From DASUFZ01 sp035541475 (GTDB lineage: Bacteria; Myxococcota_A; UBA9160; SMWR01): a stretch of 64,000 nucleotides of DNA. Shown here piece by piece: positions 1 through 9,875 of this stretch. A program made the position numbers and the translations under genes. The notes under the pieces were generated by a model, which made no database searches, was not told where the DNA came from, and saw only the letters and a list, made by a program, of their open reading frames with translations. How positions within the stretch are numbered: the stretch's first letter is position 1; every line of letters begins with the position of its first letter. Where the stretch lies: positions 1 through 64,000 of the forward strand of contig DATKND010000082.1 of assembly GCA_035541475.1 (NCBI GenBank). Direction: 5' to 3'.

Positions 1-1
1 C

Positions 2-172
2 GGCGCAGACGCGGAGCCGGCGGTCACGGAGCAGCGCGCCGCGCGCGAGCCGACCTCGAACGGTGTCCCGCACGCGGCGTCGCCTCCGAGCCGCGCGGCG
101 TTCGTTCAGGTCCCGTGTTGCGAGGGCGGGAGCAACCGCACACGCTATGGGCCGCGAGGGCGGAACGAGTGA
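2..172 (+). CDS. Possible C-terminal end of a gene entering from the left edge (partial)
   Basis: A reading frame is open from the window edge to a TGA at 170-172. It would encode about 56 residues of polar, Pro/Ala/Arg-rich sequence with no recognisable domain. It may be the tail of an upstream gene or only chance openness in GC-rich DNA. It sits 45 nt before the next gene. Confidence 0.2.
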   Translation, partial: GADAEPAVTEQRAAREPTSNGVPHAASPPSRAAFVQVPCCEGGSNRTRYGPRGRNE

Positions 173-217
173 CACGAGCGGGACGGGCAAGACCACATTC
201 CGTGGGGAGGGAAAGCG

Positions 218-847
218 ATGAAGCGGAAGGCCGTCCTCTCCACGTTGGCTGCGGCAGGCCTCGCATTCAATGCGCTGTCGGCGAGTGCCACCGTGAGCCT
301 CTCGATCATCTCTCCGGATCATCCCAACCTTTACGTGCGCAACGTCTACGAGCCCGGGGAGACGGTCACGTTGCAAGTGATCGCGCAGGCCGATGGAGGG
401 GAGACTGCGAACGCGATCCTCGGCAGCATCCTGTACTCGAATACGCTGTTCACGGGCCCGACCACCAGTCAGGTCGCGCTCAATGCCAGCTGGACTCCTG
501 GCGCGCTCTCCTGCACCACAGCTCGCTGCCAGGCCTTCAACCAGATGACGCCTCCGGGTCCGGCACTCCCGGGCAACGTGGCCGCAGGCACGGTCATCTC
601 GACGCTGACGTTCACAATCGCATTCGACGCGTTTCCTCAGGCCTTCACGTTCAACTGGCAGACCACGCCGTCGACCCAACGGGTCGATTGGTTCGGCATC
701 GACCCCCTGACCCTGCCCGGGTATACGATCCAGATCGTCGGCGGGATCGGGCCGCCGATGCCGGAGCCGACGACTGGCGCGCTGCTCGGCCTCGGCCTCT
801 TCGGCCTGGCCTTCGCAAGGCGCGATCGGGTCGCCCGGCGCCCATAG
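218..847 (+). CDS. PEP-CTERM sorting-domain surface protein
   Basis: The 209-residue product starts with a signal peptide (MKRKAVLSTLAAAGLAFNAL, cleavage after about residue 25). The middle is Ser/Thr-rich and beta-type with no family I recognise. It ends with a classical PEP-CTERM tag: PEP at about residues 183-185, a Gly/Leu-rich helix, then an Arg cluster (ARRDRVARR). Such proteins are exported, processed by an exosortase and kept at the cell surface or in exopolysaccharide. No exosortase gene lies in this window. GGGGAGG lies about 8 nt before the ATG, fixing the start. The specific function is unknown. Confidence 0.85.
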   Translation: MKRKAVLSTLAAAGLAFNALSASATVSLSIISPDHPNLYVRNVYEPGETVTLQVIAQADGGETANAILGSILYSNTLFTGPTTSQVALNASWTPGALSCTTARCQAFNQMTPPGPALPGNVAAGTVISTLTFTIAFDAFPQAFTFNWQTTPSTQRVDWFGIDPLTLPGYTIQIVGGIGPPMPEPTTGALLGLGLFGLAFARRDRVARRP

Positions 848-1039
848 GCGCGTGCAGCCCTGCCAGAAGTCCGCAGTGCCAGCGGACGCGGACCCCTGGC
901 TCGGACGACCCGCCACCGATTCCCGCGGCCGAGGCAGGTGTCACCGACACCGGAGTGCGAGCAGGCGGCGTGTCGCTTCTACAGTCGCGCCCCGGTCGGT
1001 CGATACACGGAGGCGATTCACGGAGCGTCAGGAGGAGCG

Positions 1040-2209
1040 ATGGAGGTCGGATCGCTGCCCGTCGTCCGGATCGCCGACGACGGCGAGCTCGGCGACGTGC
1101 GCCAGCTCCTCGAGCAGCTCGGCGTGGAATGGGTCGCGGCCGGCGAGGAGCCGGAGCGCGCGACCGCGCTGCTCGTGGCCACGCCGAAGTACCTGATCGG
1201 CGCGCGCGCCGGCGAGCGCCCTGACTCGCTGGCGACCTACCGCATCGCGGTCGCCGACAAGATGACGCGCGGGCTCCAGCGCGAGATCGAGCGCGCGCGG
1301 CCCGACTTCCTCGTGAGTCGACCCTTCCACGCGGCGGCGCTCCGACTCCTGATCTTGCACGCGCTCTACATCGGACCCGAGCGGCGCGCGTCCGCGCGGG
1401 TCGCGATGTCGCTCGCGATCCGCTTCCGCAGCGGAGTGTTCTCGCGCGCCGCGACGCTCGTCGAGCTCTCGCGCGGCGGCTGCCGACTCGTCGTCGCGCG
1501 CGCTCCCGCTTCCGGCGAGAGCGTCACCGTGATCCTCCCGCGCGAGGCGACGGGTGGCGTCCCGCTCTCCCTCTCGGGGCGCGTGGTGGGCCTCGATCCC
1601 GCCGGCGGCTTCGAGCCCGGCGAGCAGGCCTGCTCGGTGTCGTTCGAGGCGCTCGATCCCGACAAGCGTCGCGCGCTGCGCGCCATCATGGCGAAGCAGT
1701 CGATCGGCGGGGCGACACTCGAGCCGCGTGCGGGCGGCGCGCTCGCGCCCGCGCCGGAGGCCGCCGTCGCGCCGGCGAAGTCCGCGCGCAAGCCCACGAA
1801 GGAATCCGCGGCGTCGGCGAAAAAGGGCCGCTCCGAGCGGCGTCGCTCGCCGCGCGGCACCTATGCGCGTCCGGTGCTCGCGTCGAGCGGAGGCGCTGCA
1901 CGCACGCTGATGGGACGCGATCTCTCGAGCGGAGGCATGCGAGTCGCCGCGGGCGCGGACCTCATCGTCGGCGACGAGCTGAAGCTCATCGTGTACGGGC
2001 CGGCCGGCAGCGCGCCGCTGTTACTGCGTTCGCAGGTGGCTCGCGACGACGGCGCCGACGGCTTCGTGCTGCGCTTCGTCGATCTGGCGCCCGAGGTCGT
2101 CGCCGAGCTCGACGCGTGGGTGCAGCGACTTCCGGGCCGCGGCGACGCCGAGCCGGACGCGCCCTCGGCCCTTCACTCGGTCGTGTCGGAGATCGTCGAG
2201 GAGTCCTGA
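1040..2209 (+). CDS. Regulatory protein with receiver-like N-terminus and two PilZ domains
   Basis: Residues 1-115 resemble a degenerate response-regulator receiver. They are followed by one PilZ domain (starting near ERRASARVAM, about residue 116) and, after an Ala/Lys-rich linker, by a second PilZ domain with the RRSPRG and DLSSGGM motifs near residues 270-300. PilZ domains bind cyclic di-GMP and relay it to motility or surface outputs. The second copy has the R-x3-R and [D/N]-x-S-x2-G elements needed for binding; the first is weaker. The start at 1040 is chosen because AGGAGG lies at 1030-1035; a longer frame from 938 has no ribosome site. The length is 389 residues. Confidence 0.8.
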   Translation: MEVGSLPVVRIADDGELGDVRQLLEQLGVEWVAAGEEPERATALLVATPKYLIGARAGERPDSLATYRIAVADKMTRGLQREIERARPDFLVSRPFHAAALRLLILHALYIGPERRASARVAMSLAIRFRSGVFSRAATLVELSRGGCRLVVARAPASGESVTVILPREATGGVPLSLSGRVVGLDPAGGFEPGEQACSVSFEALDPDKRRALRAIMAKQSIGGATLEPRAGGALAPAPEAAVAPAKSARKPTKESAASAKKGRSERRRSPRGTYARPVLASSGGAARTLMGRDLSSGGMRVAAGADLIVGDELKLIVYGPAGSAPLLLRSQVARDDGADGFVLRFVDLAPEVVAELDAWVQRLPGRGDAEPDAPSALHSVVSEIVEES

Positions 2210-2226
2210 GCCGCGCGGGCTCGGAC

Positions 2227-2616
2227 CTACGAGTGGCCGGCGAGCCGCTCGGGGCGCTCCGAGAGATCGCGCAGCAGGAACTCCGAGTTCACGAGCGCCA
2301 GCTCGGCCTCGGTCAGCGCCTGCCCATCGAGGCGGACGCCGACCAGCGACCAGCGATCGCTCGCCTCGAACTCGCAGGCGATGCGGCTCGCCATTCGCGC
2401 GCCCGAAGGCTCGTCGACCGCCTCGAAGCCGAACTCCACCGCGTTCGGACCCGGGCCGCGGCGGACCTCGTGGATCGCGATGTCCCCCCAGCTCGGGTTC
2501 CGGTAGCGGATCACGTCCGTGCAGCGCTCGACCCGGAGGTCGCCCGAGTCCCCCGAACAGGCCAGGCCGAGCGCGCAGACGAGCGCGGCGAGAAGCGCCT
2601 CACGCCAGGCGAGCAT
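2227..2616 (-). CDS. Small putative lipoprotein of unknown function
   Basis: The 129-residue product begins MLAWREALLAALVCALGLAC, a type II signal peptide whose lipobox Cys is residue 20. The mature part has Cys residues near positions 32 and 81 that could form a disulfide, and no family I recognise. GGGAGGAGGG lies just before the ATG at 2616, so the longer frame upstream is rejected. It converges on the PilZ gene with 17 bp between stops and is divergent from pal. Confidence 0.65.
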   Translation of the reverse strand: MLAWREALLAALVCALGLACSGDSGDLRVERCTDVIRYRNPSWGDIAIHEVRRGPGPNAVEFGFEAVDEPSGARMASRIACEFEASDRWSLVGVRLDGQALTEAELALVNSEFLLRDLSERPERLAGHS

Positions 2617-2795
2617 GCGCGTCCCTCCTCCCGATCCGTGATTCCTTCGGCCGACCGGCGCCCGGACTCGCGTGTCGCGCGTCACGGCAGGCGGCGGCCC
2701 TGTGACTGCGACCACACGGGCGAGGCGCGCGGCCGTCGATGCGACCCGCCAACGGGCCGGGCGGACGGGCGTCCCGGATGGACCCGAGGTGATCC

Positions 2796-3320
2796 ATGAG
2801 CCCCTTCTCACGCGCGACGCGCGCCTGTGTGATCGCATCCTTCGGACTGGTGTGGGCCGTCGGATGCAAGACGACCCCCAACGCCAGCGCACCCGAGCCC
2901 GCCCCGCCGGTCGCGCGCAGCGAGGTCCGCGCCGCCCCCGTGACGCAGGTCCCCGCCTCGATGCCGCCGCGGCTCGAGACCGTCTACTTCGACTTCGAGC
3001 GCGCGGAGCTGCGCCCCGACGCCCGCACGACGCTCCAGCACGACGCGGACCTGTTGAAGCAGAGCTCGCAATGGACGCGGCTCACGATCGAGGGCCACTG
3101 CGACGAGCGCGGCAGCGACGAGTACAACATGGCGCTCGGCGAGCGCCGCGCGGGAGCCGTGCTGCGCTACCTGAAGGACCTCGGCGTCCCGGCGTCGCGC
3201 CTCTACACGGTCAGCTACGGCGAGAACCGGCCGGCCGCGCAAGGACACAACGAGTCCGCGTGGCGACTCAACCGCCGCGCCGAGTTCGACCTCACGCCCG
3301 CGCAGCAGGCGTCGCGCTAG
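2796..3320 (+). CDS. pal: Peptidoglycan-associated lipoprotein Pal (OmpA-like domain)
   Basis: This is an outer-membrane lipoprotein that binds peptidoglycan non-covalently and works with the Tol system in envelope constriction. Its 174 residues comprise a signal peptide with lipobox ending at Cys24 (VWAVGC), a Pro/Ala-rich linker, and an OmpA-like domain from about residue 60 with the family signature GHCDERGSDEYNMALGERRA. The last part, NRRAEFDL, is also typical. The start is preceded by GAGGTGATCC. The tolB and tolQRA genes are not next to it, which is less usual. Length fits the family. Confidence 0.93.
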   Translation: MSPFSRATRACVIASFGLVWAVGCKTTPNASAPEPAPPVARSEVRAAPVTQVPASMPPRLETVYFDFERAELRPDARTTLQHDADLLKQSSQWTRLTIEGHCDERGSDEYNMALGERRAGAVLRYLKDLGVPASRLYTVSYGENRPAAQGHNESAWRLNRRAEFDLTPAQQASR

Positions 3321-3392
3321 GTCCGAGTCGCCGCGAGCAGCCGCGTCGCAGGTGCCCGGAGCGCGGGCACCTGCGGCGCCACGTCCCTCTGC

Positions 3393-3398
3393 TAGCCT
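3393..3398 (+). promoter_or_regulatory. Extended -10 promoter element of typA
   Basis: TGC-TAGCCT (hexamer 3393-3398) resembles an extended sigma-70 -10 box. It ends 9 nt before the typA ATG and there is no Shine-Dalgarno sequence, so the transcript is probably leaderless or nearly so. Confidence 0.5.
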
Positions 3399-3407
3399 GC
3401 GCGCCCC

Positions 3408-5210
<1,803 letters not shown>

Positions 5211-5264
5211 AGGCCGCGAGGCGGCGGCGGACATCTACCGCGAGCCGCGCACAACGCGGGTCGC

Positions 5265-7064
5265 TCATGGCGCGGCTGCGCGCTCGCTGCCGACGTTCCC
5301 GATCGGCGCCGACTCTGCGTCCGCGACGAGCGCGTCCACGTCCGAGCCGGTCAGCGACTCGAGGAACGCGACAAGCTCGCCGGCCTCCTGCGCCGTGAGG
5401 TGCAGCGGGTGGATGCGCGGGTCGAGCCCCGGATTCGGAGCGCCGCCGCGGTCGTAGAAAGCGATCACCTCCGCGAGCGTCGCCAACGAGCCGTCGTGCA
5501 TGTAGGGGCCCGTCAGCGCGACGTTGCGAAGGCTCGGCGTGCGGTAGCGCCAGCGGTCGGCGGGATCGCGGGTCACCTCGTAGCGACCGAGATCGGGAGT
5601 GCGTGGCTCGCCGACCTGTCTTGCAACCTGCGCCGCGACGAGCGCGGTCTTGCCCGGCGCGAGCGGGACGTGCAGCGCGGCGCTGCGCTCCGCCTCCGCT
5701 TCGGCGGCCGCCCCGATGCCCGTGTCGTGGAACGCGTCATCCGTGAATAGCGCGGTCCGCTCGCCGACGAGATGGCAGCCGATGCAGCCGGCGCGCCCGC
5801 TGAACAGAGCGAAGCCCCGCTGCGCGGCGGCCCCGAGCGCGCTCGCATCGCCGCCGTAGCGCCAACGGTCGAAGGGCGAGTCGCCGGAGACGAGCGCGCG
5901 CTCGTAGCTCGCGATCGCGATGCCGACGCTCTCGCGCGTCAGACCGCGCGCCGGGAACGCCGCCTCGAAGAGCGCCTCGTAGCCCGGCACCGATCGGAGG
6001 CGCACGAGCACCGCGTCGGCCGACTCGTTGCCCATCTCGTCGTGCGCCAGCAGCGGCTGCCACGGCTGCTCCGAGAGCCGCGTCTCGCGACCGTCGTGGA
6101 AGAGGTTCCGCAGGTGCGCCGCGTTGTAGAGCGTCGGCGCGTTGCGGCGCACGCTGCGCCCTTCGATGCCGACGGGGGTGCGCTGCTCGCGCTGCGTGAA
6201 GCCCTGTCGCGGCACGTGGCAGTTGGCGCAGGAGATCGTCGCGTTCTCCGAGAGGCGCCGGTCGAAGAAGAGCCGGCGCCCGAGCGCGATCCGATCGCCG
6301 CTCGGCGCCTCGCCCTCCGGAAGCGGGAGAGGTGGCAGGCCGAGGGGCGGCTCGCGCGTGCGCGCGAGCAGCGCGGCCGATCCGTCGCCGCTCGCGGCGA
6401 CCGCGCCGCCCACCGCGCGGGTCTCGGCGAGGAGCGTGCGGACGTCGGCCACGACGAGATCGGCCTCGAGGAAGGATGAGCCGTACTCGTTGCGGATCCG
6501 CCCGGACGGGTCGATCAGGAAGACTCGCAGCGCGTGCGCGAACTGCCCGGTCGGCTCGCCGCGCTCGTCGCGCTCCTCGATCCGGCTCTGCCCGTAGGCC
6601 GCGAGGATCGGCGAGAGGGCCGACTCCCCGGACGTGGTCAGGAAGCGCCAGTCGAGGCCTTCCGTCGCGACGGACTCCGCGAGCCGCGCCATCGCGACGG
6701 GCGTGTCGCGCGCGGGGTCGAAGCTCAGGCTCAGCACGCGCAGTCGATCGCGCGTCGCCGGGTCGTCGCGGAGCAGCTTGCCGACCCGGTGGAAGACCGC
6801 CATCGCGAGCGGACACCCTTCGGCGTCGCCGCACGCGGAGTAGACGAAGGCCAGCAGCACGACGCGGTCGGCGAAGAGCGCGTGGAGCGTGGTCGACGAG
6901 CCGTCCGACGCGAGCACCTCGCCGTCGGCCGCGGCTCCGAGCGGAGGCAGCGCGTAGCTGCCGGGCTCGGGGGTCGCGAGGCGCGCGTCGTCGGCGGCGC
7001 GCGGCGCCGCGGGTCCCGCGAGCGCGGCCGCCGCGCACAGAGCCGCCAGCGCCGCACGACGCAC
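5265..7064 (-). CDS. SCO1/SenC thioredoxin-like domain fused to MauG/di-heme cytochrome c peroxidase
   Basis: This is a predicted periplasmic two-domain protein of 599 residues. After a signal peptide (residues 1-24), residues about 30-210 form a SCO domain with Cys78, Cys84 and His177 as likely copper or thiol ligands. Residues about 245-585 form a di-heme peroxidase of the MauG/CcpA group with heme motifs CANCH (279-283) and CIGCH (427-431). The stop of the methanethiol oxidase gene lies 8 nt before the chosen GTG at 7064. In studied MtoX loci, SCO and MauG are separate neighbouring genes thought to mature the copper enzyme; here they are one polypeptide. The cysteine pair is C-x5-C rather than the usual C-x3-C. 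The long open frame further upstream is a shadow of the oxidase gene. Confidence 0.85.
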   Translation of the reverse strand: MRRAALAALCAAAALAGPAAPRAADDARLATPEPGSYALPPLGAAADGEVLASDGSSTTLHALFADRVVLLAFVYSACGDAEGCPLAMAVFHRVGKLLRDDPATRDRLRVLSLSFDPARDTPVAMARLAESVATEGLDWRFLTTSGESALSPILAAYGQSRIEERDERGEPTGQFAHALRVFLIDPSGRIRNEYGSSFLEADLVVADVRTLLAETRAVGGAVAASGDGSAALLARTREPPLGLPPLPLPEGEAPSGDRIALGRRLFFDRRLSENATISCANCHVPRQGFTQREQRTPVGIEGRSVRRNAPTLYNAAHLRNLFHDGRETRLSEQPWQPLLAHDEMGNESADAVLVRLRSVPGYEALFEAAFPARGLTRESVGIAIASYERALVSGDSPFDRWRYGGDASALGAAAQRGFALFSGRAGCIGCHLVGERTALFTDDAFHDTGIGAAAEAEAERSAALHVPLAPGKTALVAAQVARQVGEPRTPDLGRYEVTRDPADRWRYRTPSLRNVALTGPYMHDGSLATLAEVIAFYDRGGAPNPGLDPRIHPLHLTAQEAGELVAFLESLTGSDVDALVADAESAPIGNVGSERAAAP

Positions 7065-7072
7065 GGCGCCCG

Positions 7073-8434
7073 TCAGCGCGCGGCCAGGCCGCCGCTCGGA
7101 GCGGGCCCCGTCAGTCCGTAGAGCGCGTAGGCTCCGAAGCGCATCTGGTGCGGCCGGCCGAGCTGCTGCGCGCGGAAGTCGATCTCGAATCGCCGCGTGA
7201 GCTGACGCCCGTCCCAGCTGTACGCGCGCAGGAACTGCTCGCCCTCGTCGCCCTTCTTGTCCCAGTTCGCGAGCAGCGAGGAGGTGAAGTACACGCGCTT
7301 CCCGTCCCAGCTCTGCGACACCATGTTGAGCTGCTTGCCGATGCGCGACTCGTACACCTGCTTCGGGTGATGCGGATCGTGGATGTCGAACAGCCGCGCC
7401 CTGCCGTCCATGAAGGTGTCGACCCAGAGGCGCGAATCGTCGTTCGAGATCGAGATGTCGACCGGCAGCGGGACCTTCGCGGGGTCGCCGATGTCGGCGA
7501 CCGCGGAGGCGCCCCAGCTCCCCTGCGAGTCGGCGTGGATCAGCCAGAGCTTCGAGGTCAGCGCCGACGACGTAAAGCACCAGTTGTGGTCGCCGTCCCA
7601 GGCGCAGCGGATCTCGAGCGGCGCGCCCGGCACGTCGAGCACCTGCACGGGGCGACGCGCGTGCAGGTTCCACACCACCACCGTCTTCCCGAAGTGCTTC
7701 ATCGCCTCCGGATCGGCGAGCAGCTTGCCGAAGTCCATCATGTAGTTGGTCCAGCCGGTGAACGACGAGCTGATCAGCGCGTTCAGACGCGGCAGCGCGC
7801 GCACGTCGTAGCCGTAGCCGTCCGCGGACCCGCCCTTGCGCGCGCCACGCAGATCGTCGGGGTCTGGCATCCAGTAGGTCGCGACGTAGTCGCCGCCGTT
7901 CGTGTACTCGACCATGCCCGTGCGCCCGCCGTGGTCGCGGTCGTTCGAGAGCCCCGTGACGAGCATGCGGCCCGGCACCGCGTAGAGCGTGTGCGGCCCC
8001 ACCACGCCGCCGCTGCGCGCCACGAAGTCGTCGATCGTCTTCGCGAGCTTCGGGCGCGCGGGGTTGCTGTGGATGTCGAAGATGAAGATGCGGCTGGTGT
8101 CGAGCCCACCGGCCCAGAGGAACATGCGGTCGTCGGTGAGGCCCGAGTGGTGCGCCTCGTTGCGGCTGCCGACGGACAGCGTGTGCACCACCTTCCCGTA
8201 GCTCGGTGACGTCGGGTTGGCGTCCACCGTGACGAGCTTGTCCTGGCCGTCGCCGACGCCTTCCTCTCCGAGCGTCCAGACGTAGATGAAGTCCTCCTGT
8301 CCGATGATCTTCGCCATGTAGGGCGACATGCAGGTCTCGTCCGCCGCGACCGGCGCCGCCGCGACCGGCGCGAGGGCCAGGAGCGCGGCGGCCGCGCGCG
8401 ACGCGCCGCATCGGATGGATCTCCCTCTGCGCAT
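7073..8434 (-). CDS. mtoX: Methanethiol oxidase, SBP56/SELENBP1 family (MtoX-like)
   Basis: This is a predicted periplasmic copper enzyme that oxidises methanethiol to formaldehyde, H2S and H2O2. The 453-residue product has a signal peptide (about 1-37) and then the complete SBP56 fold. Landmarks are an EAHHSG segment, the GPHTLYAVPG stretch and a C-terminal GRPHQMRFGAYALYG. Human SELENBP1 and Hyphomicrobium MtoX share this family. GAGGAGG precedes the ATG at 8434, so the longer upstream frame is rejected. It forms an operon with the SCO-MauG fusion 8 nt downstream. Family assignment is firm; the substrate is inferred from family and context. Confidence 0.9.
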   Translation of the reverse strand: MRRGRSIRCGASRAAAALLALAPVAAAPVAADETCMSPYMAKIIGQEDFIYVWTLGEEGVGDGQDKLVTVDANPTSPSYGKVVHTLSVGSRNEAHHSGLTDDRMFLWAGGLDTSRIFIFDIHSNPARPKLAKTIDDFVARSGGVVGPHTLYAVPGRMLVTGLSNDRDHGGRTGMVEYTNGGDYVATYWMPDPDDLRGARKGGSADGYGYDVRALPRLNALISSSFTGWTNYMMDFGKLLADPEAMKHFGKTVVVWNLHARRPVQVLDVPGAPLEIRCAWDGDHNWCFTSSALTSKLWLIHADSQGSWGASAVADIGDPAKVPLPVDISISNDDSRLWVDTFMDGRARLFDIHDPHHPKQVYESRIGKQLNMVSQSWDGKRVYFTSSLLANWDKKGDEGEQFLRAYSWDGRQLTRRFEIDFRAQQLGRPHQMRFGAYALYGLTGPAPSGGLAAR

Positions 8435-8448
8435 GGGTCCTCCTCGAA

Positions 8449-9057
8449 TCAGGATCGCGGCTCGAAGTACCAGTTGACCGAGTCGGCCGCGAGGTAGCGG
8501 TCGATGCGCTCGTATCCGTGCGCGTGGAAGTACGCGAGGATCGCCTCCTGGATCGACGGCGACGCCTCGCACACGAGTTCCGGCCGGAAGCGCTCGATGT
8601 CGAATCGCGCGAGAGCGGGCGGCTCCGACTCCTCGATGTCGATCGAGAGCAAGTCGATCTTCTCGATGCGGCGGTCGTCGAGCACCTTGTCGAGCGTCAC
8701 GGTCTCGACCTCGACGGCTCGTAGGAGAGCGTCGCGCCGTTGAACACGCGGTCCTTCTCCACCGAGGAGAGCTCGCGGTCCATCGCGCGATAGAAGGTCT
8801 GACCAGCCGAGGTCCTTCTCGAGGTAGTGGGTGATGCTGTGCTCCACCGGCGCGCTCGCACCGACGTCGACGAAGAAGCCACCGCGGCGGTCCTGGAAGA
8901 AGTCGCGGATGACGAGCTCCTCATCGAACTGCGAGTAGAGCTTCTTCTCGGTGCCGGGGATGTCGCGCCGCTCGCGCGAGCAGCCGGCGACGAGCAGCAG
9001 GACGAAGCTGAGCGCGCTCGCGGCGACGCGCGACGGGACCGGCACGGGTCCGACCAT
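8449..9057 (-). pseudogene. FkbM-like methyltransferase gene with internal deletion and compensating frameshifts
   Basis: The frame stays open for 202 codons. It starts with a lipoprotein-type signal (lipobox ending LVAGC at Cys26) and GAGGGG before the ATG. Residues 41-84 (YSQFDEELVIRDFF, then FFVDVGAS) and 116-202 (VETVTLDKVLDD, then KIDLLSIDIEESE) match FkbM-family SAM methyltransferases. Between about 8803 and 8715 the family match jumps to another frame, which reads FYRAMDRELSS up to SYEP. Roughly 30 residues expected after LGW are missing, and one base is lost near 8715. The two shifts cancel, so a full-length but scrambled protein would be made. It is 14 nt upstream of mtoX on the same strand. 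Confidence 0.6.
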
Positions 9058-9077
9058 GACACCAGCCCCTCGCCGCT

Positions 9078-9099
9078 GCAAGCCGCCGCAGGCGGCGCG
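9078..9099. repeat. Dispersed intergenic palindromic repeat, copy 1
   Basis: A 22-bp sequence with the hairpin core GCCGCCGCAGGCGGC lies between the lplA stop and the FkbM-like gene. An identical 22-bp copy occurs at 30474-30495. It could act as a REP-like element or weak terminator, but no T-run follows. Confidence 0.55.
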
Positions 9100-9107
9100 A
9101 ACGAAGC

Positions 9108-9851
9108 TCAGAACCGGGCGCGGAAGCGACCCTCGAGCGAGCGAGCACGCGCGAGCACGGCGGGCTCGAGCTCGGCCGCCTCGAGCGAGCGCTCGCGCCG
9201 CAGCTCGGCGAGCAGCACGTCGCGCACGGACTCCCACGCGACCCGGCCGATCTCGTCGGCAACGCTGCCCGCCGTCTCGGGACGGAAGGAGAGGCCGAGC
9301 GCGGCGTAGACCGGCGCGAGCGCCTCGCGCACGCGCGCGCTCCGGTCCACGACGAGCACGCCGCCGACGTGCGCGGCTCCCTGAACGATCCGCTGCCCGA
9401 CACCCATCAGCTTCCGCCGCCCGCCCGCGTTCACGCTGAAGTCGCCGGGGCAGTACTCGCCCTCGACCTCGCCGACCCGCGCGTCGACCCCGAGCCGGCG
9501 CAGCGCCGAGGCCACCCATCCCGACACGCGCTCGAAGCGGGCGCGGATCTCGCGCCGCGCGTCGGCCGCGGGCAGACACCAGGCGAAGGCGATCGCGTCG
9601 CGGTGGAAGACCGCAGCCGTGCCGCCGGCGAGGCGCAGCGCCGCGTCGAAGCCCGCCGCGCGCGCCGCGGCGACGGCGCTCGCGAAGCCCGGTCGCGAGG
9701 AGTCGGAGACGGAGAACGCGACGACGTCGTCCGGGCGATAGAGGCGGAGGCTCTCCGGCTGCGTGCCGTCGGCCGCGCCGAGGAGCAGCGCGCGCGACAC
9801 GGCCACGTCGTAGGCGGCCTCGCCCGGGAAGGCGCGGTCGTAGACGCGCAT
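9108..9851 (-). CDS. lplA: Lipoate-protein ligase A family protein
   Basis: The enzyme activates lipoate with ATP and attaches it to lipoyl domains of 2-oxoacid dehydrogenases or the glycine cleavage H protein. The 247 residues show the BPL/LplA/LipB fold: RPDDVVAFSVSD, LAGGTAAVFH (the RxxGGGAVxH equivalent) and a KLMGVGQRIVQGA segment with the catalytic lysine near residue 147. The RRGGG motif is reduced to LAGGT, so substrate use may differ, for example octanoyl transfer. The ATG at 9851 has a -10-like TATCGT only 6 nt upstream and no Shine-Dalgarno sequence. It is head-to-head with the sulfotransferase at 24 bp. Confidence 0.8.
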   Translation of the reverse strand: MRVYDRAFPGEAAYDVAVSRALLLGAADGTQPESLRLYRPDDVVAFSVSDSSRPGFASAVAAARAAGFDAALRLAGGTAAVFHRDAIAFAWCLPAADARREIRARFERVSGWVASALRRLGVDARVGEVEGEYCPGDFSVNAGGRRKLMGVGQRIVQGAAHVGGVLVVDRSARVREALAPVYAALGLSFRPETAGSVADEIGRVAWESVRDVLLAELRRERSLEAAELEPAVLARARSLEGRFRARF

Positions 9852-9875
9852 GCCGGGACGATACCCTGTCGCGCC
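9852..9875. promoter_or_regulatory. 24-bp bidirectional promoter with overlapping -10 boxes
   Basis: The whole gap between the divergent ATGs of lplA and the sulfotransferase is 24 bp. On the plus strand TACCCT is at 9862-9867, 8 nt before its ATG. On the minus strand TATCGT is at 9863-9858, 6 nt before its ATG. The two hexamers share the TA at 9862-9863. No ribosome site fits on either side, so both transcripts would be leaderless. Confidence 0.5.

Noticed and set aside
5265..8411. A 1048-codon open frame on the minus strand
   Set aside because: Its first 450 codons are antisense-free shadow of mtoX in another frame, rich in Arg/Ala; only the part from GTG 7064 has recognisable domains.
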